In this document: positions 1 to 8,274 of the stretch, in pieces
How positions within the stretch are numbered: the stretch's first letter is position 1
Layout of the letters: the number at the start of each line of letters is the position of its first letter
From: Micromonospora rubida
GTDB lineage: Bacteria > Actinomycetota > Actinomycetes > Mycobacteriales > Micromonosporaceae
DNA length: 64,000 nt
Reading direction: 5' to 3'
Assembly: GCF_009908295.1 (NCBI RefSeq)
Contig: NZ_JAAALO010000004.1
Coordinates: forward strand, 666,629-730,628
Position numbers and translations under genes: made by a program
The notes under the pieces: generated by a model
What the model saw: the letters and a program-made list of their open reading frames with translations, nothing else
What the model was told of the DNA's origin: nothing
Databases searched by the model: none

Positions 1-954
1 GGAAGTCTCGACAGCGTCGGTCAGCCGGGCGGCGAGGCCTCGGACGTGTGTGATCAGCTCGGGTGGCTCGTGGATGCGGAAGCGGAAGCCGAACAGCGCG
101 ACGTAGACGGCGATCTCGTCCAGGGAATTCGACCCGGTGTGCAGCATGCAGGTGTGCGCGTCGATGGCTTCGATGACCCCGACGGTGGGCGCGATCCGTT
201 CGGCGGCGGCCTCGGCCGAGGCGTACAAAGTGATTTTGGCCTGGTAGCGGTAGGAGGCGGTGGACACGCCGCGGGTCAGGTACGCGGCGAAGTCGGGGCC
301 GGGTGCCTGTCGTGGCGTGAATCGGGGTCCGGTCGGGATGCGCGGTTGGATCCGGTCGACGCGGTAGGTGCGCCAGTCGCCTCGGTCGGTGTCCCAACCG
401 ATGAGGTACCAGCGACGTCCGCTGTGGACGAGCCGGTGGGGTTCGGCGTCGCGTACCGACGAGGTGCCGTCGTGGCGACGGTAGTCGAAGCGGAGCCTCT
501 GGTGATCGCGGCAGGCTGTGGCGATGGCGACCAGCACGTCCGGGTCGACGGTGGGGCCGGTGGCGGGGACCGTGACGGTGACCGAGTGCACCAGGCCGAC
601 CCGGTGCCGTAGGCGCGACGGCAGGACCTGTTCGAGCTTGGCCAAGGCGCGTAGCGAGTTGTCCTCGATGCCGGTGACCGTGCCGCTGGCGGCGGTGCGC
701 AGCCCGATGGCGACAGCGACGGCCTCGTCGTCGTCGAGGAGCAGCGGCGGGAGTTTCGTTCCCGCGCCGAGCCGGTAGCCGGCGGCGCCAGGGGTGGTGT
801 GCACGGGGTAGTCGAGGTCACGCAGCTTCTGGATGTCGCGGCGCACGGTCCGTACGTCGATTTCAAGGCGCTGCGCCAGCTCGGCGCCGGACCACTCGCG
901 GGGTGTCTGTAGCAGCCCGAGGAGCCGCAGCAACCGGGCGGAGGTTTCCAACAT
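1..954 (-). CDS. WYL-domain HTH transcriptional regulator (YafY type), 3' end cut by window
   Basis: The reading frame starts at an ATG read from 954 downward and runs off the left edge, about 318 codons, so only a few C-terminal residues are missing. The N-terminal 60 residues form a winged helix-turn-helix (LLGLLQ, AQRLEIDVRTVRRDI, then AGYRLGAG). The middle carries the WYL core (FDYRRHDG, HRLVHSGRRWYLIGWD) and a C-terminal WCX-like region. Proteins of this family are usually about 320 residues and bind DNA, often sensing a small ligand or single-stranded nucleic acid through the WYL domain. It is divergent from the epoxide hydrolase with about 60 bp between the starts, so that gene is the most likely target. 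Family call is firm; ligand unknown. Confidence 0.9.
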   Translation of the reverse strand, partial: MLETSARLLRLLGLLQTPREWSGAELAQRLEIDVRTVRRDIQKLRDLDYPVHTTPGAAGYRLGAGTKLPPLLLDDDEAVAVAIGLRTAASGTVTGIEDNSLRALAKLEQVLPSRLRHRVGLVHSVTVTVPATGPTVDPDVLVAIATACRDHQRLRFDYRRHDGTSSVRDAEPHRLVHSGRRWYLIGWDTDRGDWRTYRVDRIQPRIPTGPRFTPRQAPGPDFAAYLTRGVSTASYRYQAKITLYASAEAAAERIAPTVGVIEAIDAHTCMLHTGSNSLDEIAVYVALFGFRFRIHEPPELITHVRGLAARLTDAVETS

Positions 955-972
955 GCCCCGAGTCTGTCAGGA

Positions 973-997
973 AGCTAGGGCCGTACCTGTCCTAGCT
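973..997. promoter_or_regulatory. Inverted repeat between WYL regulator and epoxide hydrolase
   Basis: Perfect 7-bp arms AGCTAGG and CCTAGCT are separated by 11 bp, lying 18 bp upstream of the regulator start and about 15-20 bp upstream of the hydrolase start. A dyad in a divergent regulator/enzyme gap is the expected place for an autoregulatory operator. Binding by the WYL regulator is inference. Confidence 0.45.
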
Positions 998-1016
998 CGC
1001 CCGTAGCGTGATGTTC

Positions 1017-2162
1017 ATGAGCGAACAGATCACCCCGTTCCGGATCGAGATTTCCCAGGACCGCCTCGACGACCTGCGCCAGCGGCTCGCCGCCACCCGT
1101 TGGCCGGACGAGTCGCCCGCCACGGGCTGGGAGGCAGGGGTGCCGCAGGGTTATCTGAAGGATCTGGCCGACTACTGGGGCACCGACTACGACTGGCGTG
1201 CCCATGAGGCGCGGCTGAACGAGTTTCCCCAGTTCACCACCGAGATCGACGGACAGACCGTGCACTTCCTGCACGTTCGTTCGCCTGAGCCGGGAGCGGT
1301 GCCGCTCATCCTCACCCACGGCTGGCCCGGCTCGGTCGTGGAGTTCATGAACATCATCGGCCCGCTGACCGATCCCGCCCGGTACGGTGGCGATCCCGCC
1401 GACGCCTTCCACGTCGTGGCCCCGTCCCTGCCCGGCTTCGGCTTCTCCACCCCGCTCACCGCACCCGGATGGGGCACCAGCCGGGTGGCCCAGGCATGGG
1501 CCGAGCTGATGAAGCGCCTCGGCTACGACCGCTACGGCGCGCAGGGCGGCGACACCGGAGCGATCATCACCCCCGAGCTCGGCCGCATCGACTCCAACCA
1601 TGTGATCGGGGTGCACGTCAACAACCTGGGCACCTTCCCCTCCGGCGATCCGGCCGAGCTGGTCGGCCTCACCGAGGCCGACCAGGCCCGCCTCGAGTTC
1701 ATGACGACCTGGGGCCGGGACATGTCCGGGTACGCCATCGTCCAGTCGACCCGGCCGCAGACGATCTCCTACGCCCTCACCGATTCACCGGTCGGTCAGC
1801 TCGCGTGGATCGTCGAGAAGTTCAAGGAGTGGACCGACCCGAGCGCCGGCCTGCCCGAGGACGCCATCGACCGCGACCTGATCCTCACCGACGTCTCGGT
1901 GTACTGGCTAACCGGCACCGCCGGCTCCGCCGCCCGGATCTACTACGAGGACGCCCGCACCTGGGGCCAGGCCAGCCCGAGGTCACAGGTCCCGACCGGG
2001 GTGGCGGTGTTCCCCAACGACATCACCCTCCGGCCGCTCGCCGAACGCGACCACAACGTGGTGCACTGGAGCGAATTCAGCCGCGGCGGCCACTTCGCCG
2101 CCCTGGAGGCACCCGATCTCCTGGTGGACGACGTGCGGAAGTTCTTCCGCCCGCTCCGCTGA
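1017..2162 (+). CDS. Epoxide hydrolase, EHN-type alpha/beta hydrolase
   Basis: About 381 residues. The N-terminal EHN domain (first 100 residues, rich in Trp and Arg) is followed by an alpha/beta hydrolase fold. The oxyanion-loop motif HGWPGS lies near residue 101, the nucleophile elbow GGDTG near residue 178 provides the attacking Asp, and the catalytic His sits in RGGHFAALE close to the C terminus. The family opens epoxides to vicinal diols through an ester intermediate in the cytosol. Several starts are possible (GTG 1008, ATG 1011, ATG 1017); none has a clear Shine-Dalgarno, so the third is a choice, and a leaderless message is possible. It is divergent from the WYL regulator. Substrate cannot be told from sequence. 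Confidence 0.88.
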   Translation: MSEQITPFRIEISQDRLDDLRQRLAATRWPDESPATGWEAGVPQGYLKDLADYWGTDYDWRAHEARLNEFPQFTTEIDGQTVHFLHVRSPEPGAVPLILTHGWPGSVVEFMNIIGPLTDPARYGGDPADAFHVVAPSLPGFGFSTPLTAPGWGTSRVAQAWAELMKRLGYDRYGAQGGDTGAIITPELGRIDSNHVIGVHVNNLGTFPSGDPAELVGLTEADQARLEFMTTWGRDMSGYAIVQSTRPQTISYALTDSPVGQLAWIVEKFKEWTDPSAGLPEDAIDRDLILTDVSVYWLTGTAGSAARIYYEDARTWGQASPRSQVPTGVAVFPNDITLRPLAERDHNVVHWSEFSRGGHFAALEAPDLLVDDVRKFFRPLR

Positions 2163-2212
2163 CGGCAACGGCCGGCACCAAGACCGAATGACGACACCAG
2201 GAGCCGTGCCCG

Positions 2213-3382
2213 ATGACCGACCAGTCCACGGTGGTGCCCCGGCTGTCCTGGCCCGACGTGTGGGGCCGGCGGCTCGACCGGCACGGGCTGGCCACCCCGG
2301 TACGCGGCCGCCCAGTCGACGCCGTCGCCGCCATGTGCGGCGCACATGCCCAGGTGCTCTCCGCCGCCGAGTTGTCCGTGGGGCTGCGCGTCGCCGGTGT
2401 CACCCGCAACGACGTCCGGCAGGCGCTGTGGGGCGAGCGCAGCCTGGTCAAGACGTACGGACCTCGCGGCACCGTGCACCTGCTGCCGACCCGCGAACTG
2501 CCGCTGTGGACCGGTGCGCTCGGCGCGCTGCCGGCCTCTGCGAACAGCATGTCCGCCGACGCGCGGCTGACCCCGGACCAGACCGAAGAGGTCGTCGCGG
2601 CCATCGCGGGAGCACTGGCCGACGCGGAACTGACCATCGACGAACTCACCGCCGAGGTGGCCACCCGCACAGGTCCCTGGGCCGTCGATCCGGTCGTGCC
2701 GGCGTTCGGGAGCATGGCGCCGCGCTGGCGGCAGGCGATACCCCTCGCCGCACACCGCGGTGCCCTGTGTTTCGGCCCGAACCGTGGACGGAAGGTGACG
2801 TACACCAGCCCACAGCGGTGGCTGCCAGGATTCCAGCCCGCTCCGGCATCCGCCGCCCTCGCCGACCTGGTCCGGCGCTACCTGCACGCGTACGGGCCGG
2901 CAACGCCGCAGCAGTTCGCGCAGTGGCTCTCCGCACCTCGCCGTTGGGCGACCCAGTTGTTCGACTCGCTCGCCGGCGAGCTGCAACGCGTCGAGGTCGC
3001 CGGCTCTGTCGCCTGGGTCACCACGGGCGATACCGAGCCGGCCTCCGTGCCGCCGCAGGGGGTGCGGCTGCTGCCGTACTTCGACGCCTACCCCGTCGGC
3101 TGCCATCCGCGCGAGCGGCTCTTCCCCGGGCGTGCCGCGCAACGCGCGCTCTCCGGTGGTCAGGCCGGCAACTTCCCGGTGCTGCTCATCGACGGCGTCG
3201 TCGCCGGCATCTGGCACCTCCGCCGCTCCGGACGCAAGCTGAACATCACGGTCGAACCGTTGACCGCGCTCACCGTCGCCGAACGCCAGGAACTCGACGA
3301 CCAGGCGCGGCGGGTCGGGGAGATTCTGGAGGGCGAGCCGCTGCTGACCATCGGGACGGTCGCCATCGGCGGCCACGCGTAA
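2213..3382 (+). CDS. Winged helix DNA-binding protein, HTH_42/AlkZ-like
   Basis: 389 residues, ATG preceded by AGGAG 10 bp upstream. The family pattern is visible: an N-terminal leucine-rich segment, the block LVKTYGPRGTVHLLP near residues 80-95, a central RYLHAYGPATPQQFAQW winged-helix segment, and a C-terminal LLPYFDAYPVG / GVVAGIWHLRR block. Relatives include the AlkZ group of DNA glycosylases that unhook DNA crosslinks, but many members are uncharacterised and may bind DNA without glycosylase action. It lies 50 bp after the hydrolase and may be co-transcribed with it. Family firm, activity uncertain. Confidence 0.82.
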   Translation: MTDQSTVVPRLSWPDVWGRRLDRHGLATPVRGRPVDAVAAMCGAHAQVLSAAELSVGLRVAGVTRNDVRQALWGERSLVKTYGPRGTVHLLPTRELPLWTGALGALPASANSMSADARLTPDQTEEVVAAIAGALADAELTIDELTAEVATRTGPWAVDPVVPAFGSMAPRWRQAIPLAAHRGALCFGPNRGRKVTYTSPQRWLPGFQPAPASAALADLVRRYLHAYGPATPQQFAQWLSAPRRWATQLFDSLAGELQRVEVAGSVAWVTTGDTEPASVPPQGVRLLPYFDAYPVGCHPRERLFPGRAAQRALSGGQAGNFPVLLIDGVVAGIWHLRRSGRKLNITVEPLTALTVAERQELDDQARRVGEILEGEPLLTIGTVAIGGHA

Positions 3383-3476
3383 ACAGGCACCCTGGCCGGA
3401 AGTGACGGCCGTGGCTGGAACTTGCGACGGACGTTTGCGTTAGCCGGGTGTGGTGACTCTCAGTTGCTGCGGCCGG

Positions 3477-3668
3477 TCAGTCCTCGTCAGCCGGGCCGGG
3501 GCGGTTCTTGGCGATCCAAGCGCGAACGGCTTTGCCATCCCAGACGCGGCCCATCTTCAACGTGGCGAGGGGGTCAGGGAATCCCTTGCGGCCCACGATG
3601 ATCGTGGCGCGCTGCTTGCTGATCCCGCCAAGCAAATCACGGATTTCGTCCAGCCCAAGCAGCTCCAC
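3477..3668 (-). CDS. Small AlpA/excisionase-like DNA-binding protein
   Basis: 63 residues from a GTG at 3668; an upstream ATG at 3707 would add 13 residues that do not look like the family. The sequence is a MerR-like winged helix: ELLGLDEIRDLLG, then an arginine-containing recognition helix with a lysine/phenylalanine turn (GRKGFPDP), and the ending WDGKAVRAWIAKNRP typical of AlpA and excisionase-type regulators. Such proteins bind DNA through one winged helix, control small accessory regions, or assist excision. No integrase is nearby, so a regulatory role is more likely. No Shine-Dalgarno precedes either start. Confidence 0.65.
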   Translation of the reverse strand: MELLGLDEIRDLLGGISKQRATIIVGRKGFPDPLATLKMGRVWDGKAVRAWIAKNRPGPADED

Positions 3669-3728
3669 AATCTGAAGGTATGGCCTCACGGACTTGCACC
3701 AGGGCATACGGGGTAGGTCAACGCCCTA

Positions 3729-3752
3729 GGGGGTTGCCCTTGTGCAACTCCC
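3729..3752. promoter_or_regulatory. Imperfect inverted repeat in divergent gap
   Basis: Arms GGGGGTTGC and GCAACTCCC (8 of 9 positions pair) with a 6-bp spacer, midway between the AlpA-like gene and the 58-codon gene that diverges from it. A candidate operator for the AlpA-like protein; inference only. Confidence 0.35.
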
Positions 3753-3769
3753 TGTGATGCGATGGGTCG

Positions 3770-3946
3770 ATGACGGACCACGGACCCGTGCGTCGGCTGC
3801 CTCTGTTGATCCTGGATGCCTGGCGTGCCCTCGACTGGCACAAGCACCGGCGGTGTGCCGCTTGTCGCCCGAGCGGCGGGTGCCCCCTGGTCGAGGTGGC
3901 CAAGGCCCGGATCAGGGCATGGCGACGCTACGGCCCTCGCCGATGA
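3770..3946 (+). CDS. Small conserved-type protein, 58 aa, Cys-rich centre
   Basis: An ATG at 3770 opens 58 codons ending in TGA at 3944-3946. The product is strongly basic (RRLPLLILDAWRALDWHKH, then CAACRPSGGCP, then a helix ending RAWRRYG). Three cysteines in CxxC-n6-C spacing might bind a metal. Its stop overlaps the ATG of the next gene in an ATGA, which implies translational coupling and supports both as real. From memory such pairs recur in Micromonospora accessory regions; function unknown. Confidence 0.6.
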   Translation: MTDHGPVRRLPLLILDAWRALDWHKHRRCAACRPSGGCPLVEVAKARIRAWRRYGPRR

Positions 3947-4212
3947 TCGAACTCAAGGCCGGCGACGTCCTTCACGTAACCGCCGCGTGCAGCGTGCAGT
4001 TCACCAAGCCGATCATGTTCCGCCTGATCAAAGTTCGGCACGACCTGGTCACCTACGACCACTGGATCTGGCTCGACGGCTACCAGCTCGACGCTAAAGG
4101 CGAGGCCGTGGCCCGCGGGGAGATCTTCGTCCAGCCGGCGGGTCTGATCGTGCAACGACGAACCGCCCCGCTCATCCAACCGAGGCGGCCCAGATCGAAT
4201 ATGAGGGCCTGA
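3943..4212 (+). CDS. Small hypothetical protein, 89 aa, coupled to the upstream gene
   Basis: The start at 3943 is chosen because it shares ATGA with the preceding stop; longer in-frame starts upstream (3742, 3919) read through the other gene's codons. The product begins MIELKAGDVLHV, is beta-rich with many aromatic residues (YDHWIWLDGYQLD), and ends in a basic tail. The pattern suggests a compact SH3-like or beta-barrel fold. No catalytic motif is visible. Function unknown; the coupled 58-aa protein is its likely partner. Confidence 0.65.
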   Translation: MIELKAGDVLHVTAACSVQFTKPIMFRLIKVRHDLVTYDHWIWLDGYQLDAKGEAVARGEIFVQPAGLIVQRRTAPLIQPRRPRSNMRA

Positions 4213-4424
4213 ACGCGTCAGCGGACTGTTTCTGCGTGGCGGGTCGCTCGGAGGCAGCCAGGGTCCGGCGTACGCCGGTGGAAGTGGCGGCGGTCGATAG
4301 CAGATCCACTGGCTCGGCGGGCGTTATCCACAGGGCACCAGGTTGTCCACAGGCGGCGACGGGAGGCGGCGGATCCGAGCACGCTTTCCGGCAGCACCCC
4401 CGAGCCCGACTGCTGGAGGCCGCG

Positions 4425-5528
4425 ATGCCACCCCGTACCTCGCTCCCACCGCGCCGGCGGCTGCCCCTGCTGGTGACCTCGGACGGCGATCTCCTCGACG
4501 ACCTGCTCCGGCTCGCCGCCGCAGGCGGCACCGAGGTCGAGGTGGCCGCCGACCCGGCCGCCGCCAGGTCCCGGTGGACCCCGGCGCCGCTGGTGCTGGT
4601 CGGCGACGACCAGGCCCAGGCGTGCCTGCGGGCGAGGCTCCCACGCCGGCCACGGATGGTGCTGGTTGGCCGGTCCGGGCAGCTCGACCCCGGTTGGGAG
4701 ATCGCCGAGCTGATCGGAGCCGAGCACGTCGCCGTCCTTCCGGCCGCCGAGCCGTGGCTGGTGGACCGGTTCGCCGAGTGCGCGCCGGACCGCGCCGGCG
4801 ACGGCGTGGCCCGGGTGGTCGCGGTCCTGGGCGGGCGGGGTGGCGCCGGGGCGAGTGTCTTCGCGGGCGGGCTGGCCGTCACCGCCGCCCGGGCCCGGCT
4901 GCGGACCCTCCTCGTCGACGTCGACCCGCTCGGCGGCGGGCTGGACCTGGTGCTCGGCTGGGAGCAACTGGAAGGGCTGCGCTGGCCGGCGCTCACCGAC
5001 GCCGACGGGCGGGTCGACCCGCCGGCCCTGGTCCGGGCCCTGCCCAACCGGGGTGACCTGGTGGTGCTCTCCTGGGACCGGGGGGACCTGCTGCCGCTGC
5101 CCGCCCAGGCGATGGCGGCCACCCTGGAGGCGGCCCGCCGGGGGCGGGACTTCGTCGTGGCCGACGTGCCCCGACACCTCGACGACCCGGCCGTGCTCGC
5201 GTTGCAGGCCGCCGACCAGGCCTTCCTGGTCGTGCCGGCCGAGCTGCGGGCCACGGCGGCGGCGGCCCGGGTGGTGGCCGCCGCCGCTCCGCACTGCGCC
5301 CAGCTCTCCGTCGTCGTACGCGGCCCGGCCCCGGGGCGGCTGAAGGCCGTCGAGGTGGCCCGCGCCCTGGGGCTGCCGCTGGCCGGGACGCTACGACCGG
5401 AGCCGGGCCTGTGCCGGGGGCTGGAACGGGGGGAGGCGCCCGCCGCCGACGGGCGTGGCCCGCTCGCCGCGCTCTGCCAGCGGATCGTCGGCGAGCTGAC
5501 CGGCCTGCCCGCAACGGGTGCGGCATGA
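4425..5528 (+). CDS. ssd: Septum-site-determining/CpaE-like ATPase of the Tad cluster
   Basis: 367 residues. The ATG at 4425 has GGAGG 8 bp upstream; the frame is open further 5' but without a better start. The N-terminal part resembles a degenerate receiver domain (LLVTSDGDLLDDLLRLA), followed near residues 127-145 by a MinD/ParA-like deviant P-loop (VLGGRGGAGAS), DVDPLGGGLDLVLGWE and VADVPRHLDD. Members head actinobacterial Tad operons (the 'helicase/secretion neighbourhood' CpaE-like group) and are thought to position the pilus machine; mycobacterial Ssd also affects septation. The stop overlaps the tadA start (ATGA), so it is the first gene of a coupled operon. Confidence 0.85.
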   Translation: MPPRTSLPPRRRLPLLVTSDGDLLDDLLRLAAAGGTEVEVAADPAAARSRWTPAPLVLVGDDQAQACLRARLPRRPRMVLVGRSGQLDPGWEIAELIGAEHVAVLPAAEPWLVDRFAECAPDRAGDGVARVVAVLGGRGGAGASVFAGGLAVTAARARLRTLLVDVDPLGGGLDLVLGWEQLEGLRWPALTDADGRVDPPALVRALPNRGDLVVLSWDRGDLLPLPAQAMAATLEAARRGRDFVVADVPRHLDDPAVLALQAADQAFLVVPAELRATAAAARVVAAAAPHCAQLSVVVRGPAPGRLKAVEVARALGLPLAGTLRPEPGLCRGLERGEAPAADGRGPLAALCQRIVGELTGLPATGAA

Positions 5529-6802
5529 CCGCGCCCCACGGCGGCGACGAGCTTTCGAGCCGGGTACGCCAGCGCTTCGCCGCCGCGGCCACTCCGGTCA
5601 CCCCGGCCGCCGTCGTCTCCGCCGTACGCGCCGAGCCCGCCGCTGCGGTCCTCGGCGACACCGCCGTGCTGCGGATCGCCGGCCGGGTGCACGACGACCT
5701 CGTCGGCGCGGGTCCGCTGGCGCCCCTGCTCGCCGACCCGGAGGTGACCGACGTGCTGGTCAACGGGAATCGGGTGTGGGTGGACCGGGGGCAGGGCCTG
5801 CGCCAGGTCGCTGTTCCGCTCGGCACGATCGACGACGTCCGCCGGCTGGCCCAGCGCCTCGCGGCCGGGGCCGGCCGCCGCCTCGACGACGGTTCCCCGT
5901 ACGCGGACGCCCGGCTGCCCGACGGGACCCGGCTGCACGCCGTGCTGCCCCCGGTCGCGACCGACGGGCCCTACCTGTCCCTGCGCACCTTCCGGCAGCG
6001 CCCGTTCACCCTCGACGACCTGGTCCGGCAGGGCACCGTGCCCCGGCCGGTCGCGCCGGTGCTGGCCGCCGTGGTGGCGGCCCGGCTCGCGTATTTGGTC
6101 GTCGGCGGCACCGGCTCCGGCAAGACGACGCTGCTCAATACGCTGCTGGGCCTGGTCCCGGGCACCGAGCGGATCATCCTGGTCGAGGACGCCGCCGAGC
6201 TGCGGCCTCTACACCCGCACGTGGTCGGGTTGCAGGCCCGCACCTCCAACGTGGAGGGCTCCGGCGCGGTCGGGCTCAGCGACCTGGTCCGGCAGGCCCT
6301 GCGGATGCGGCCGGACCGGCTGGTCGTGGGGGAGTGCCGGGGCGGGGAGGTCGTCGACCTGCTCGCCGCCCTGAACACCGGCCACGACGGCGGGGCGGGG
6401 ACGCTGCACGCGAACGCCCCGTCCGACGTGCCGGCCCGGCTGGAGGCGCTCGGGATGCTGGGCGGGCTGCCCCGGGCCGCCCTGCACGCCCAGGTCGCCG
6501 CCGCGCTCCAGGTGCTGCTCCAGGTCCGCCGAGGCGCCCGGGGCCGGGTGTTGGAGTCGGTCTGCCTGCTGCTCCCCGAGGGCCCGGACCGCCTGGTCAC
6601 CGTCGTCCCCGCCTGGGTACGCGGCCACGGGCCGGGTCCCGCCGCCGCAGCCCTCGGCACGCTGCTGCGGGAGCGGGACGTGCCCGTCCCGCCCGTCCTC
6701 TGCGAGGTGTGGCCGGGCCGCCCGGATCGGGATGGCCGCCCCGAACGGGACGACCGGTTCGAGGCGACGGGCGGCGGGCCCCGGCACGGAGGATCCGAGT
6801 GA
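5525..6802 (+). CDS. tadA: TadA/CpaF secretion ATPase
   Basis: 425 residues, start ATG overlapping the previous stop. An N-terminal helical domain (LIxDPEVTDVLVNG) leads to the ATPase core: Walker A GGTGSGKTT near residue 195, an Asp box (ILVEDAAEL), Walker B-like region RPDRLVVGECRGGE near 262-275, and a His box with TGHDGGAGTLHAN near 285-297. The family forms a hexameric ATPase at the inner membrane that powers Flp pilin assembly. Arginine finger and nucleotide residues all look intact, so it should be active. The last codons overlap the tadB GTG. Confidence 0.93.
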   Translation: MTAPHGGDELSSRVRQRFAAAATPVTPAAVVSAVRAEPAAAVLGDTAVLRIAGRVHDDLVGAGPLAPLLADPEVTDVLVNGNRVWVDRGQGLRQVAVPLGTIDDVRRLAQRLAAGAGRRLDDGSPYADARLPDGTRLHAVLPPVATDGPYLSLRTFRQRPFTLDDLVRQGTVPRPVAPVLAAVVAARLAYLVVGGTGSGKTTLLNTLLGLVPGTERIILVEDAAELRPLHPHVVGLQARTSNVEGSGAVGLSDLVRQALRMRPDRLVVGECRGGEVVDLLAALNTGHDGGAGTLHANAPSDVPARLEALGMLGGLPRAALHAQVAAALQVLLQVRRGARGRVLESVCLLLPEGPDRLVTVVPAWVRGHGPGPAAAALGTLLRERDVPVPPVLCEVWPGRPDRDGRPERDDRFEATGGGPRHGGSE

Positions 6803-8274
6803 CCGGGGCAGGTTGGCTGGTGGCGGCCCTTCTCGTCGTCGCCGCCATAGCTGTGGCGTGGCCGCTGCGCAGCAGCCGGTCCCGGCGACGGCGGTTGCTC
6901 GGTTCGCCTCCGGGCCGGCCGTCGTCGGCCGTTGACCCGGCCGATCGGGTCGGCGCCGTGCGTATCCCTGCCGGGCAGGCCGCGCCGAGCGCCGTCGGCA
7001 GGGCGTCGAACCGGCAGCGTGACCCCCTCGACGCCCGGGACCCCGGGCGGCACCCCCGGAGCGAAACAGCGCCGGGGGAGCCTGGCGGCGCGGGCCCCGC
7101 CCCGGGCAGACCGTCCGGCCCGCGTCCGTTCTCCGCCCCGTCCGATGGGTTCCACCCGCGCCCGCCATCCCGCCCGTGCGATGCCTCCGGCCCACGCTCC
7201 TTCTCCGGAGCATCTCCGTTGTCCGGCCCATCGGGGCCGTCCCCGAGGTCCGGTTCGTCCAGGCCACCCGGCCCGTTCGGCTTCGGCGGGCGGTCCGGGC
7301 CGCCTGGTCGTCGTGACCCGCGCCGGCCAACTGCCACGCTGGACCGGTCCGAGGCCGCCCGGCCGGGGCAGCGAAGCTCGCTGCTGGCCTCACTCCTCCC
7401 GGGTGCCGGGACCTGGCGTACCGGGTTGTCGCCGGGGCGGTTTCCCGCCGGCACGGCGAGCAGCCATCGGCCGGGGGTGCCCACATGGTTGTCCGCCTCG
7501 CCCCGGCGAAGCCTGCTGCTGGCGGGAGCGGCGGGTGCCGGGGCGGGTGGCCTGCTGGCCGGGCCCGTGGCCGCCGTGGTGGTCGGCACGTACGGGGCGT
7601 TGGCCGCACGGGCGGTGCTGCGCAGAGGCCTCGCGCGTGCCGCTCAGCGAGCCCGACGGCACAGCCTGGACCAGCTCAGCGCCCTCGCTGCGGACCTGCG
7701 CGCCGGCGTGCCGGTGCTGACCGCCGCCGCCACCCTGACCGCCGGCCTGGCCTCGGCCGAGGTCGCCCTGACCGCCACGACCGTGCCACTGGTCGAGGTC
7801 GCGCTGATCGCCGGAGCCCTGCCGGCCCACGATGGTCTGTTGGGCGCATCCGGGGCGGTGAGCGATCCGGGGTTGATCCCCGGTCCGGCCACGGACGCCG
7901 GCAGGCCGGCCGTCGCCGCGCCCGATCCGGACCGGTTGGCGCGGTTGGCCCAGGCGGCGATCCGACTCGCGGACCGGACCGGTGCGCCGCTGGCCGACCT
8001 GTTGGAGCGCGTCGAGGCCGACGCGCGGGCCGCCGACCGAGGGCTGGCCGGCGCGGCGGCGCAGGCGGCCGGTGCCCGGGCCACCGCGTTGCTGCTCGCA
8101 GCCCTGCCGCTCGGCGGCATCGGGCTCGGGTACGGGGTCGGAGTCGACCCGGTCGAGGTCCTGCTGCACACACCCGTCGGAGGCGGATGCGCGATCGCGG
8201 CCGCCGTCCTCCAGTCAGCCGGGCTGCTCTGGACGGAGCGCCTCGGCGCGGTGCCGGACGGGAGCCGCCGATGA
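6799..8274 (+). CDS. tadB: TadB-like type II secretion F protein with long disordered linker
   Basis: 491 residues from a GTG sharing GTGA with the tadA stop. After one N-terminal membrane segment (WLVAALLVVAAIAVAW) comes about 190 residues rich in Ser, Pro, Gly and Arg with no recognisable fold, then a short hydrophobic pair (SLLLAGAAGAGAGGLLAG), a T2SSF-type domain beginning DQLSALAADLRAGVP, and C-terminal membrane segments. TadB proteins are usually about 250-320 residues, so the linker roughly doubles it. Role: inner-membrane platform that couples TadA to pilin extrusion. Reading frame continuity on both sides argues against a frameshift artefact. Confidence 0.85.
   Translation: MTGAGWLVAALLVVAAIAVAWPLRSSRSRRRRLLGSPPGRPSSAVDPADRVGAVRIPAGQAAPSAVGRASNRQRDPLDARDPGRHPRSETAPGEPGGAGPAPGRPSGPRPFSAPSDGFHPRPPSRPCDASGPRSFSGASPLSGPSGPSPRSGSSRPPGPFGFGGRSGPPGRRDPRRPTATLDRSEAARPGQRSSLLASLLPGAGTWRTGLSPGRFPAGTASSHRPGVPTWLSASPRRSLLLAGAAGAGAGGLLAGPVAAVVVGTYGALAARAVLRRGLARAAQRARRHSLDQLSALAADLRAGVPVLTAAATLTAGLASAEVALTATTVPLVEVALIAGALPAHDGLLGASGAVSDPGLIPGPATDAGRPAVAAPDPDRLARLAQAAIRLADRTGAPLADLLERVEADARAADRGLAGAAAQAAGARATALLLAALPLGGIGLGYGVGVDPVEVLLHTPVGGGCAIAAAVLQSAGLLWTERLGAVPDGSRR

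Noticed and set aside
5518..6798. Long plus-strand frame that overlaps tadA and continues into tadB
   Set aside because: Only the part from GTG 6799 encodes a recognisable protein; the upstream Arg/Pro-rich part is the tadA shadow.
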